Positions 55,642 through 64,000 of a stretch of 64,000 bases of DNA are shown piece after piece. The notes beneath the pieces were generated by a model. The model worked only from the letters and a program-made list of their open reading frames with translations, searched no databases and had not been told where the DNA came from. The DNA is taken from positions 911,431 to 975,430 of the forward strand of contig RPFO01000167.1 of assembly GCA_009746045.1 (NCBI GenBank), read 5' to 3'. Source of the DNA: Mesostigma viride (taxonomy: Eukaryota; Streptophyta; Mesostigmatophyceae; Mesostigmatales; Mesostigmataceae). Position numbers and translations under genes: made by a program. Position 1 is the stretch's first letter. Each line of letters opens with the position of its first letter.

Positions 55642-58410
55642 CGGGGCACGCTCCGTTCGCGCAATCCGAGGATATTCCCGAATCCTCCACCGCGACGACG
55701 CCGGTATAGCGCACCGGGCGCAGGCTCGCCACGTACGCCTCGAACTTGGACTTTGTCACGACCTCCTGCGGGAGGTACGCGTACCCCAGGTCGGCTGCGT
55801 TCTTGGTCGGATCGCACCGGAGCAAAAAGGAGACGCCGACGTAGTCGTTCCAGTGCGCCTCGAACCAGTCGAGGATCGCCGGGACCTCGGACGGGTCGTA
55901 GGAGATCGTGCAGCTGACGTTCTGCTCGCAGTAGTTCTCCATCAGTTCGCGGTACCTCTCGAGCTGGTCCACGGCCGTCTCCGTGTTCACCTCCACCTCC
56001 TCGACGGTCCCGTCCTTGCGCGTGACCGTCTTCTTGACGAAGGGGACGTTGTCGAAGGACACGGGGAACGTGATGAGGACGGACTCGGGCTCGAACGGTT
56101 TCTCGGTGATCTTGTACCCCGCATCCGCGAACCGCTTGACAAGCTCGTCGTGCTTGGAGAAGGTGACGTTGTTGAAGATGTACTTCCCCAGTGGCTTGTG
56201 TACGCCCTCGGGGACCTCTCCCCACTCCGTGGTGGACATGATCTTGGAGAGGGTCCCGCTGGGCTTCACGGTGGTCACGTTCTTGGGCAGCGGGCATCCG
56301 AGCTCCCTGGCCATCGAGTAGGCCGCGCTGACGGCGATGTTGCGCATGCGGCGGAAGTCGTAGGACTGCAGGTCGGGCCTCGTGACGATGCCCGTCAATC
56401 CCACGCCGCAGAGATGGAGGAACCCGTTGTTGAGGTGCCATGCCTCTTGCAGGATCTCGTCGCGGAGGTCGACGCACGTCTGGCGGTAGTTCATCCGCGC
56501 GGCCAGCTGCAGGGCGCGCTCGAGACCGCCCTTGTCGCAGGCGCGGAAGGCGGCCAGGTTGACCTCGGACAGGTTGCAGAAGGACTTGTTGCCGAGAAGG
56601 ATTTCTCTGTTATGCGTTCAACGGACACGATACATAATGTATGGTTAGTTATCCATCCAAGATGAAGTGTCATCACGGGAGGCGCCAATACATATGCAAG
56701 GAGTGTGAAGGCGGTGGAGTTTGCGTTCACGGCATCCAAAAACGCAAGTGCAAGGAATGTAAAGGTGGTGATATTTGCGAGCATTCCAGACAGCGACACA
56801 GGTGCAAAGAGTGCAAAGGGTCTGCAATTTGTGCACACGGAAAAGTCAAGTATTCGTGTGTCAACTGCGATGGTTCTGCTTTATGCCAACATCAAAAAAA
56901 GAAATATTATTGCCGAGAGTGCGGTGGGAAAGCATTTTGTGAACATGGCAAGAGAAGAAGTATATGCAAAGATTGCAAGGGATCCGCTTATTGCGCAGTA
57001 CGAAATGTTCTAAAACAAGAATGCCGACACTGTAACTTGGGAAGTTATCTCTCATCCTTGGTACGACATCGATTGAAGGCTCTGTTAAAAGCAGGAGGAA
57101 AAACGAAGTCGCAAAGAACCATCGAATACCTCGGAATTGACATCAGCGGGTACATGAAGCACATTGAAGGAAAATGGAAAGACGGGATGTCATGGAGCAA
57201 TTTTGGCACAGAATGGCAAATAGATCATATCGTCCCGATAAAGTACAATACCCCCTCAATGGAGGAACAAATCCAACGCCTTCATTATACGAACACCCAG
57301 CCGTTATGGTCAATCGAGAACTTGCAAAAGGGAAACCGTTATATCGGATAACTATACTAACCCGCAGGGGTTGACGCCGGCACACCAGGGTGCTCGGCGG
57401 AGTGCGGACTCCATGTTGATGAAGCCCGGCTCGCTGCCGCCGGACTCGAGCATGATGTCGAAGATCTCCTTCAGCTGGCCCCGGGTCGGCTTGGAGTGGA
57501 AGACGAGGCTGTTGTTGGACTGCTGGCGGTGGGGGTTGTCCTTCCAGAACTCCTTCTTGGCGTAGGCGAACTCGCGCCACTCGGGCTCTCCGTACTTGAA
57601 CAGCGCGATCTCGGCCGAGCGACGGCTGCTGAGGATGGTCCCGATGTGGTTCACGATGTCCATGATGTCGATCTTCGTCAGGAGCTGGTCCGCGCGCCTG
57701 GACAAGAGCTTGGCGATCTTGACGAAGGCCACCGCGATCTGGGAGTCACCGGAACTTTTCCACCCGTATCCGGCGAGGCACGATCCCGCGGGCCGGATCT
57801 CGCTGAGGTCGATGACGAGCTTCTTGGCGGGGTACTTTCCCGCCAACAGCTTGCCGACGCTCTTGGCCCACGCGATCGCCGAATCGCCGACACTGATCGT
57901 CCACGTCCGCGTGGACGCGTCGAAGGTCTCCACGTTGATCTCCCTGCCCCCCTTGGCCGTCCGCGTCGTTCGGACGACCTGGATGTCGTCGATGGCGTTC
58001 GCGAACCCGTTCAGGGTCCCTGTCACGGGGGCAAATCCCACCCCGCAACCCTGCAGGAGCAGCCAGGTGACGTCCACGACGTCGTACACGGTCTCGACGT
58101 TCGTGAAGGCGCAGTTGTACTGACACGACTCACGGCGACGAGACAGCTCGGTCCCGCCGAGCCAGAGCGTGCGGCCGGCGGGCGAGATGCGGCGAGAGTG
58201 GATCAGGGCGCGCATTTCGCGCAGTTCGTTTTCCTCCGATTCGCTGAGGCTGTCGTTCTTGGCTCGGACCCACAGCCAGCGCTGGTGCGATACGACTCGA
58301 TCGACCACCTGGTCCCACGATTCGAGGCTCTTCGAATCGCTCTCCAGCGGGCGATGGTACGTCCTGAGTGCGATTGCCATCGCGCGGTCGGTCGGAGCCG
58401 TGTCCTCCAT
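55634..58410 (-). CDS. Class II (B12-dependent) ribonucleotide reductase, monomeric type, split by intron
   Basis: Joining 58,410-57,362 to 56,606-55,634 gives 673 aa, close to the ~740 of the Lactobacillus leichmannii enzyme. Active-site residues are N347, C349 and E351 (NPCGE), with C349 the expected thiyl-radical cysteine. C100 (YNCAF) and C360 (FCNL) are the expected redox pair, and the C-terminal C665/C670 (CANGACPVK) re-reduce it. The enzyme makes deoxynucleotides from ribonucleoside triphosphates using adenosylcobalamin and needs no small subunit. The insertion falls between G350 and E351. ATG 58,410 is preferred; a longer frame starts with GTG. An ATATAAT-like box lies ~45 bp upstream. 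Confidence 0.9.
56607..57361 (-). other. 755-bp GT-AG intron carrying an antisense HNH gene
   Basis: Donor GG/GTTAGT at 57,361 and acceptor ATAACAG/A at 56,607. An AACTAAC branch-point candidate sits about 40 bases before the acceptor. Splicing restores NPC-GG+A-GAA-ATC exactly. The antisense HNH gene fills all but ~44 bp, leaving no separate space for a group I or II ribozyme core. An intein is excluded because the host-strand frame stops nine bases into the insert. Confidence 0.8.
56641..57351 (+). CDS. HNH endonuclease with N-terminal zinc repeats
   Basis: 236 aa. Residues 9-~135 hold six or seven C-x-H-x6-C-x2-C repeats with a ~19-residue period (CVHGIQKRKCKEC, CEHSRQRHRCKEC, CAHGKVKYSCVNC and so on). 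The C-terminal domain ends in an HNH motif: IDHIVPI (H196), HYTNTQPL and ENLQKGN. HNH proteins of this type nick or cut DNA and often act as homing endonucleases, and placement inside the reductase intron fits homing. The gene runs against its host gene and is clearly more AT-rich than its surroundings, a sign of transfer. Codons 2-4 overlap the antisense branch-point sequence. Confidence 0.85.
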   Translation: MVSYPSKMKCHHGRRQYICKECEGGGVCVHGIQKRKCKECKGGDICEHSRQRHRCKECKGSAICAHGKVKYSCVNCDGSALCQHQKKKYYCRECGGKAFCEHGKRRSICKDCKGSAYCAVRNVLKQECRHCNLGSYLSSLVRHRLKALLKAGGKTKSQRTIEYLGIDISGYMKHIEGKWKDGMSWSNFGTEWQIDHIVPIKYNTPSMEEQIQRLHYTNTQPLWSIENLQKGNRYIG

Positions 58411-58503
58411 CTTGCTACGTTGAGACGGCTCGCAAAACACTACTCCTGCCTATTATATTCCTCCGCTTCCTAACGCACCTTCAGAGTCTGACGTCACGAC
58501 CCC

Positions 58504-59376
58504 CTACAGCCTGTACCCCCCCAACTGGATCACGACCCCGACGTCATTGCCGGACGAGTTGTACGACTGCAGGGTCACGTATACGCTCTGCCCCGCCAAC
58601 AAGTTCTCGGACGCCGCCAGCGTCTTCGATCCGACGACGGCGTTCTTCCCGTCGATGACCACCTTGGAGGCGTCCGGAACGGATACGGTGTCCGAAAACG
58701 AGGACCCGCCCACGCGATGGACGGTCACGAGGAAGTCGTGGGTCTGGGCGGCCTTCGTCGGAACGTTCAGGGCGCTTAACGTGATCTTGTTGATGGCCGC
58801 GGAGAACGGGATCGGCGGCAGCAGAATGTTGTTGGAACCCGCGGAGGGAGCGCCGCACGTCATGGTCACGGTCGAAGAGCCGTCTAACCCCGTACCGCTG
58901 TAATGGAACGTCTCGGTCCCGATCGGCGTGTACACGGTCGAGTTTACCCAGGCGCCGTTGTTGTAGGTGAGGACCTGCCCTGTCGTGGGGTTGGTGATGC
59001 TGACGTCCGACACGGCGCTGAGAACACTGGGGGCGAGGCTGTCGATGTAGGCCTTGTTGACGGCGTCGTAGGGCGTGGCGGGTGCGGTCTGCAAGAACAC
59101 GCGGCCTCCGTCCGAAATCGTGAGGTCGCGGTTGTCGGACAGGAGAACGTCGCGCTGGAACACGAAGGTTCCTAGCGGTTCTCCCTCCGACGGCCCTTGG
59201 TTGAGATCCGTCGAGAAGGACTGGATATCCTCGTACGTTCCTAGCGCGGAGTACCTACGAAATGCAAGGTTTTGTTTATCCACGACGATTTGGAATTCGC
59301 CAACCTCCGGACCCAACGCGAGGTCGTTCTGCAGCATCAGAGAACGAGTCCTAAGGGTTCCGGCGCTGGTCGTCAT
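58504..59376 (-). CDS. Fibre-like virion protein, 290 aa
   Basis: ATG at 59,376 after TTTAATAAAA. Residues about 95-115 read TPYDAVNKAYIDSLA, the DAVNKxYVD signature common in phage and viral fibre or collar proteins. Next come VLTYNNGAWVNSTVY-type turns and a C-terminal beta-rich domain with conserved-looking Gly. No membrane segment. Probably a surface or fibre component that acts with the LamG-repeat gene upstream on the same strand (38 bp away). Confidence 0.65.
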   Translation of the reverse strand: MTTSAGTLRTRSLMLQNDLALGPEVGEFQIVVDKQNLAFRRYSALGTYEDIQSFSTDLNQGPSEGEPLGTFVFQRDVLLSDNRDLTISDGGRVFLQTAPATPYDAVNKAYIDSLAPSVLSAVSDVSITNPTTGQVLTYNNGAWVNSTVYTPIGTETFHYSGTGLDGSSTVTMTCGAPSAGSNNILLPPIPFSAAINKITLSALNVPTKAAQTHDFLVTVHRVGGSSFSDTVSVPDASKVVIDGKNAVVGSKTLAASENLLAGQSVYVTLQSYNSSGNDVGVVIQLGGYRL

Positions 59377-59414
59377 TTTTATTAAATCACAATGCATACA
59401 GTCCAAAAAAAAAG

Positions 59415-62400
59415 TTACGAAATAACCCCACAATACTGCACTGTCCCTGTCGCGGCGATCGAGGCGAACACGAAGCGGAGAGCCCCCGCGTGGTCGGCGG
59501 GGTGCGTGTACGCCACGTTCGTCGCGCCCGATCCGCCGGTCGTTGTCTCTGTATAATCCATCATAGTCCGCATCTCGGAAAGGGCGAACGGCCTGTCCCT
59601 GCTGGTGGAAAAGTACTGCCTAATGGCTCCTCCTGTGCGCGCAAAGGCCACCCAGAACGGCTCGCCGCTCAGGGGCGCGTATTGGTCGTTAGTGAAGGCC
59701 ACGAGGTTGCGCTGAGATCCGGATCCGGCGCAGTGGTACACCTTTCCTGCGCTCCCCGCGGGTAGTATCATGGCCAGGGCAGAGCGCGAACCGGTGCCGT
59801 AGTTCAGGTAGGTCCCTTGCACGTTCGTGTTGGGATCCGCGTCGTTCAAGGTAGCGGAGTACGCAAACGGCCTCAGATCGTCGTCGATGATCGCCACACC
59901 CGTGAAGATGTCCAGAGGCCGGACACCTGGCTCCTGGTACCGGAACAGGACCGCGAAGTCTTGTCCTGCGTCGAAACGGAGGTCCGTGAACACGCACATG
60001 CGCGCGTGCTCGGCCTCGTACCCTTTGATCGAGTAGAAGGAGCCGTTGAGGGTGTACAGCTCGTCCACGCCCTGGTGCGGGAGAAGAACGAGCGAGTCGA
60101 TGGCGGGAGATCCCAGGGACGTGTACTGGTCCCACGTGGGAGCGACGACGCCGAAGGTGGTTCTGGAGGCCACGTTTCGGTCGTCGTCCGGATAGGCGTA
60201 CCACGAAAATCCGGCAGGGGCGCCGTAGAGGGGCTTTTCGCGCGTGGTGAGGGCGCTCCCCGCCGGCGGTTGGGCGAAGAACCAGTAGGTCTTGCTGGCG
60301 GCAAGGCCGGCACCTCCCGTTTTCGACGCGGGGTCGGCGGAGGAGTCCCACACGCCGTCGCGGCCGATCCAGATTTTGTTGTTCAGGCTGTCGTAGGCGA
60401 ACATGTACGTCCCCGACGCAGTCACCGCCGGGGACAGGGTTACCGACTCGCCCGCGCCGTCGAACCGCGCCACTCCCAGATGCAGCGTCCCTGTCGTTAC
60501 GTTCGCCAGCGTAAACTCGAAGTAGAACTTCCCCTTGGACAGAAAGTCGCGCCAGAAGACCTTGGTGTTGACCCCCCCGGCTCCGTTGAAGACGGTAAGC
60601 TTGTCGTTTGAGAATGTCGCGTCGGCCAGCGTGGAGGCGGACTGGGTCGCCGAGGACATAGCGTGAGATCCGTCGACGTCCCATTCGCACGACCCCGGGA
60701 TGTGACCGTGCACGCCCACGGTGTCGCGGTCGTACATATCCGTACCGGTGCGTACATACGGGTCGCTCACGGCCAGCGCGAGGCGCGCGGGACGCAGAGA
60801 GCCGCGCACGCCCAGACAGACGACGACGTCGTCGATGTCTACGGCGGGAGATGTCCATACTCCGTTCCGCCCGCCGAAGAACAGAGTAGGCAACGACGGA
60901 AGTACGGGGCTGGCGAGGGTCACGTCGCTGCTGACGTACCCGTCGACCGTGCACCGAATCGTCGAAGTGGTCCCGTCCGAGAAAAACGTCAGGCAGACCG
61001 CATGCCACGCCCCGTCGTTCAACACGACGCCTCCTCCGAGAGCTACCCCCACGCTCGACCCTTGCGCGCCTCCGAGTCCGTCACGGCGCGCGTACATGGT
61101 GATGGCCGACCCCGCGACCATCTGGTAGAAGTTCGCCGCGTCTCCGTAGCCCACGACAGCGCCGGACCCCGTCGTTCGCAAGCGGAAAGCGATCGAGAAG
61201 GGGCTCTCGTCGTTGGGGAACGTTCCGGGGAGGTACGCGTACGCGCCCGCCGTGGAGGACGCAGCGCACGAAAGCACGCCCGAGGAGATGACCGTCGGGT
61301 TGACAGGGACGATCGTAGCGGTACCGCCGGATCCGGAGTTCGTTCCCACACCGCCCGCGAACGTCCATCGGCCCAGCACTTCTCCCCCCAGGAGCTGGGT
61401 CTCGTCGGGGTCCACCCACGTGCCTGTCGAAAAGCAGTTGCTCGTGCTGATCCTCGTCATCTGCTTCAAACTTAGAGGCCGTTGGGCGGAGGTGGAGAGG
61501 TACATCCTCCAGTGTCCCAGGTCGTCTCTCGTGGTCGCGAGCCAGTACCTGCTGGCGTCGCTGAACGCGGAGTTGAACTGGAGGTTGGATACGGGGTCGA
61601 ACGACCCGGTGAACACCCCCGCGCGGTTGCTCTGTCCTTGCGCCGTGTTCATCAGGTACAGGGAAGCAAGAGAGGGGTTGTACGCCTTCGACAGGTCCAA
61701 GGCGTCGCTGATCTGCTGGTACGATAGGGCCTGGTTCCAGAACCGGGCGTTGTCCCAACTGGAGTAGTTCGATGTCTTGATTCTGGCGTTCGTACCTAGC
61801 CTCAGGTCTTTGGCGGAGATCGATTCTTTCACGAGCGACGGACTCGACGCCAATGTCTTCGCGACACCGTCGACTACCAGCCGGAACAAGGTGTTGTTGT
61901 TCGTCTCGTCCGTCGTACGGGTGACGACGATGCGGTAGAGCGTTCCGACGGCCAAGGTGAAGTTGTCCGTCGTGGCCACTTGCGCCGAATCGGAGGCGAT
62001 GTACAACTTGCGATTCGCGTCCACGAGCAGGTAGTGGCACGCGGTGCCCGTCCCGGGTTGCCCCAGGGACCAGATGCAGGTCTGCCGTCCGGCGTCGGCC
62101 TCGACGCGGTACTCGATACCGACCGAGAACTCGGACGAGCCGCCCGTGTACGCCCCTCCCAACGCCGATGTCGCGTAGACGGTGTTCCCCCCCTTGTCCT
62201 CGGGCAATCGCAGCTTGCCGGAGACGTACGACCCCGTTGACGCCACCGTCAGGGGATAGGACGTGTAGGTTCCCGTGTTGGCCCCACTGGAACCGGTGAA
62301 GGCCCATAACGCGTCGGGGGAGGGCGAGGGCGTGGGCGTGACGAAATAGTCGACGTCCGCCTGCGTCACGACGCTGTTGATGAACCGGATGTTGTCCCAC

Positions 62401-64000
62401 TTGGCCTGGTTGGCGACCTGGAACCGCGCGTTTGTGCCGATGCGGAACTCCTTGGTCGTCAGCGAGTGACGGACAAGAGCGGGCGTCGTCTTCAGGGTCT
62501 TCTGCGTGCCGTTGATCCACATCTTGAACAACGTGTTGTTGTCTGTAGTGACACTCGAACGGGCCACGACGATGTTGTAGGTGGTCGAGAGGGACAGCGT
62601 GAAATCGTCCGACGTCGCCACCTGTCCCGTATCGTCGCAAAGGAGGAGTTTACCTGATTGGTCGATGACGAGGTAGTGGCACGCGGTTCCGGTACCCGGT
62701 TGTCCGTACGCCCACAGACACGTGTAGGCGTACGTAGAGGAAAGCGGCGTGAAGTCGACGGAGACGGAGAAGTCGGAAGACGAGAACTCGGATCCTAGAG
62801 TGACGGTTCCGTACTTAGAGTTTCCGCCTCCATCCTCGGCGATCTGAAGCTGGTTGGAGGTGAACGACGCGTTGGCCGAGTTGGTCAAGGTCCCGCCAGC
62901 TCCGGACCCGGTGTTGGCGCCCGTGTTGGAGGAGAAGGTCCATATTCCGTTGGCGGCGATGGAGATGCCGGGAGTCCCGAGGCCGAGGAGGTTGTTGACG
63001 TCGGTCTGGGTGAACGCCTGGTTGAAGAACCGGAAGTTGTCCCATCGCACCGGGTGGCTGGAGGAGTACCTCGCGTTCGTTCCGAGACGCAGGTTCTTGT
63101 TCGTGATGTTCGCGTAAAGAATAGTCTGGTTCGTCAATAGCGTTTTCTGCACGCCGTTGATCCACAGTTTCATGAGAGTGTTGTTGTTCGTGTTATCCGT
63201 CGTACGCGATACGGTGACGTTGTACCATTGGCCAGTCGTGAACGTGAACGTGTCCGCCGTGTATACGAGCGCATTTCCCGATCCGAGCTGTAGACGACCC
63301 TCGAGCCCGCTGCTTCCGTTCACGTAACAGAAATGGCCGTTGCCTCCCGGGGTCACATCGCCGTACACCCATATCGTGGTCTGGTTGGCGCCAGAAAGCG
63401 ACTCAAAGTAGACGTTGGTCGATATCGTGAACGCGGTGAGCCCCGCGTTGAACCCCGCGCCCAAAACGACGTTCGCGTAATGGTTCGCCGTGCCCGTGTC
63501 CAGCGGGGATACCAGGCTGCCGACCTTGCCCGTGTCCGTCACTCCGATGTTCGTGAACGTCAGCGCCTCCGTCTGCGTCCCCGTGTTCGCCCCGTTCAGC
63601 GCGTTGAACGTCCACTGGCCCGGCATCGAAGCGGTAGGGTACGTCGCGGCCGGGTAGACCCCGTTGGAGATGTCCAGGATCTCGATAGCCGTAAGCTCGC
63701 GATTGAACAGCCGCACGTTGTCCCACGCGGCCTGGCTCGCCCACCTCGTCCCGGTCACGTTGCCGATAAAAAGCGCAGGGGTCGCCAGTGTCTGAGACGG
63801 GACCGTGACCGCGTTCGACTGCAGGTACTGAACGCCGTCGATCCACAGGAAAAAGCGCGCGGACGTGCTCGCGGCGCCCCCCACGTGCGTGAACACGAGG
63901 TTGTAAGTCTTTCCCTGGATGAGCGATTGGACCGACGTAAACGTCTGCGTGTTGCCGCTGACGCCGGCGGACTGCACGCGGAAAAGGCTGTCCCCGGACG
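59415..64000 (-). CDS. LamG-repeat giant fibre/adhesin, 5' end outside window
   Basis: Open from the right edge to the stop at 59,415: at least 1520 residues, and the frame remains open to the edge. It has about five concanavalin/LamG-type modules of ~200 residues (each with W-F---GANTG near its start, LWINGVQKTL or similar, and KWDN-RFFN near its end). Then come a SPRY-like stretch (KGKFYFEFTLANVTTGTLHLGV, YDSLNNKIWIGRDG) and a terminal domain. An FSTSRDRPFALSEMR element occurs twice. Such modules bind carbohydrates, so host attachment or a surface fibre is likely. No internal ATG with a promoter suggests a start within the window. Confidence 0.8.
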   Translation of the reverse strand, partial: SGDSLFRVQSAGVSGNTQTFTSVQSLIQGKTYNLVFTHVGGAASTSARFFLWIDGVQYLQSNAVTVPSQTLATPALFIGNVTGTRWASQAAWDNVRLFNRELTAIEILDISNGVYPAATYPTASMPGQWTFNALNGANTGTQTEALTFTNIGVTDTGKVGSLVSPLDTGTANHYANVVLGAGFNAGLTAFTISTNVYFESLSGANQTTIWVYGDVTPGGNGHFCYVNGSSGLEGRLQLGSGNALVYTADTFTFTTGQWYNVTVSRTTDNTNNNTLMKLWINGVQKTLLTNQTILYANITNKNLRLGTNARYSSSHPVRWDNFRFFNQAFTQTDVNNLLGLGTPGISIAANGIWTFSSNTGANTGSGAGGTLTNSANASFTSNQLQIAEDGGGNSKYGTVTLGSEFSSSDFSVSVDFTPLSSTYAYTCLWAYGQPGTGTACHYLVIDQSGKLLLCDDTGQVATSDDFTLSLSTTYNIVVARSSVTTDNNTLFKMWINGTQKTLKTTPALVRHSLTTKEFRIGTNARFQVANQAKWDNIRFINSVVTQADVDYFVTPTPSPSPDALWAFTGSSGANTGTYTSYPLTVASTGSYVSGKLRLPEDKGGNTVYATSALGGAYTGGSSEFSVGIEYRVEADAGRQTCIWSLGQPGTGTACHYLLVDANRKLYIASDSAQVATTDNFTLAVGTLYRIVVTRTTDETNNNTLFRLVVDGVAKTLASSPSLVKESISAKDLRLGTNARIKTSNYSSWDNARFWNQALSYQQISDALDLSKAYNPSLASLYLMNTAQGQSNRAGVFTGSFDPVSNLQFNSAFSDASRYWLATTRDDLGHWRMYLSTSAQRPLSLKQMTRISTSNCFSTGTWVDPDETQLLGGEVLGRWTFAGGVGTNSGSGGTATIVPVNPTVISSGVLSCAASSTAGAYAYLPGTFPNDESPFSIAFRLRTTGSGAVVGYGDAANFYQMVAGSAITMYARRDGLGGAQGSSVGVALGGGVVLNDGAWHAVCLTFFSDGTTSTIRCTVDGYVSSDVTLASPVLPSLPTLFFGGRNGVWTSPAVDIDDVVVCLGVRGSLRPARLALAVSDPYVRTGTDMYDRDTVGVHGHIPGSCEWDVDGSHAMSSATQSASTLADATFSNDKLTVFNGAGGVNTKVFWRDFLSKGKFYFEFTLANVTTGTLHLGVARFDGAGESVTLSPAVTASGTYMFAYDSLNNKIWIGRDGVWDSSADPASKTGGAGLAASKTYWFFAQPPAGSALTTREKPLYGAPAGFSWYAYPDDDRNVASRTTFGVVAPTWDQYTSLGSPAIDSLVLLPHQGVDELYTLNGSFYSIKGYEAEHARMCVFTDLRFDAGQDFAVLFRYQEPGVRPLDIFTGVAIIDDDLRPFAYSATLNDADPNTNVQGTYLNYGTGSRSALAMILPAGSAGKVYHCAGSGSQRNLVAFTNDQYAPLSGEPFWVAFARTGGAIRQYFSTSRDRPFALSEMRTMMDYTETTTGGSGATNVAYTHPADHAGALRFVFASIAATGTVQYCGVIS

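Noticed and set aside
56607-57361. Group I or II self-splicing intron, or intein, in the reductase gene
   Set aside because: Only ~44 bp lies outside the HNH gene and exon 1 does not end in T, so a group I reading is poor. An intein fails because the host-strand frame stops at once and the endonuclease is antisense.
57352-58440. Reductase start at 58,440 and a truncated reductase ending at 57,352
   Set aside because: 58,440 is a GTG; ATG 58,410 is close and better placed. The stop at 57,352 lies in the intron, and the second half continues in frame after splicing.
1-64000. tRNA, rRNA or bacterial-type operon signals
   Set aside because: I saw no convincing cloverleaf or rRNA core and no Shine-Dalgarno pattern before starts; signals are TATA, GT-AG and AATAAA. 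A covariance-model scan would be needed to exclude tRNAs.

Overview
The window looks like one end of a large, GC-rich eukaryotic DNA virus genome (Nucleocytoviricota-like), or such a genome integrated in a protist. The evidence is a D6/D11-type superfamily 2 helicase, Bro-N-like, F-box, MYND, RING and SIAH-type proteins, a monomeric class II ribonucleotide reductase, tail-anchored and fibre-like virion candidates, TATA boxes, AATAAA signals and GT-AG introns. No capsid, polymerase or packaging gene lies in the window, so I cannot name a family. High-GC intron-bearing amoeba or algal viruses are the natural comparison.

1-20,527 is a palindromic repeat region. One ~5.5 kb module is present three times plus a fragment, alternating in orientation. 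It carries a spliced SIAH-type zinc-finger gene, a spliced RING-finger gene (divergent from the first) and a coiled-coil gene. Copies meet at a telomere-like palindrome (centres ~882 and ~15,014) and at a second palindrome (~8,880) inside a 231-bp tandem array. Only the copy at 15,385-20,306 is fully open. The others carry mostly one-base deletions that look like unpolished long-read errors, so the architecture needs read-level confirmation.

20.5-31 kb is an accessory, probably early region. It holds two paralogous cysteine-rich genes, a 125-bp tandem repeat ahead of an acidic Gln/Ser-rich gene, a 1.5-kb non-coding palindrome, and F-box and MYND genes. Long intergenic regions are full of CCCGTGG/CCACGGG words, and TATAAA boxes sit roughly 50-130 bp before start codons.

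31-64 kb is compact and mostly virion or core-like. It contains a Bro-N-like protein, a duplicated zinc-motif pair, a 1357-aa FH1-like polyproline protein, a 1564-aa coiled-coil protein, several small membrane proteins, the SF2 helicase, a PAN-module surface protein, a run of small tail-anchored proteins, the class II reductase, and two fibre-like genes at the right edge. Several small genes here have TATATA-like boxes only 5-15 bp before the ATG, suggesting a second (late) promoter class.

The most striking locus is the reductase gene (58,410-55,634). It is split exactly at the active-site NPCG/E motif by a 755-bp GT-AG insertion that is almost entirely filled by an HNH endonuclease gene on the opposite strand.
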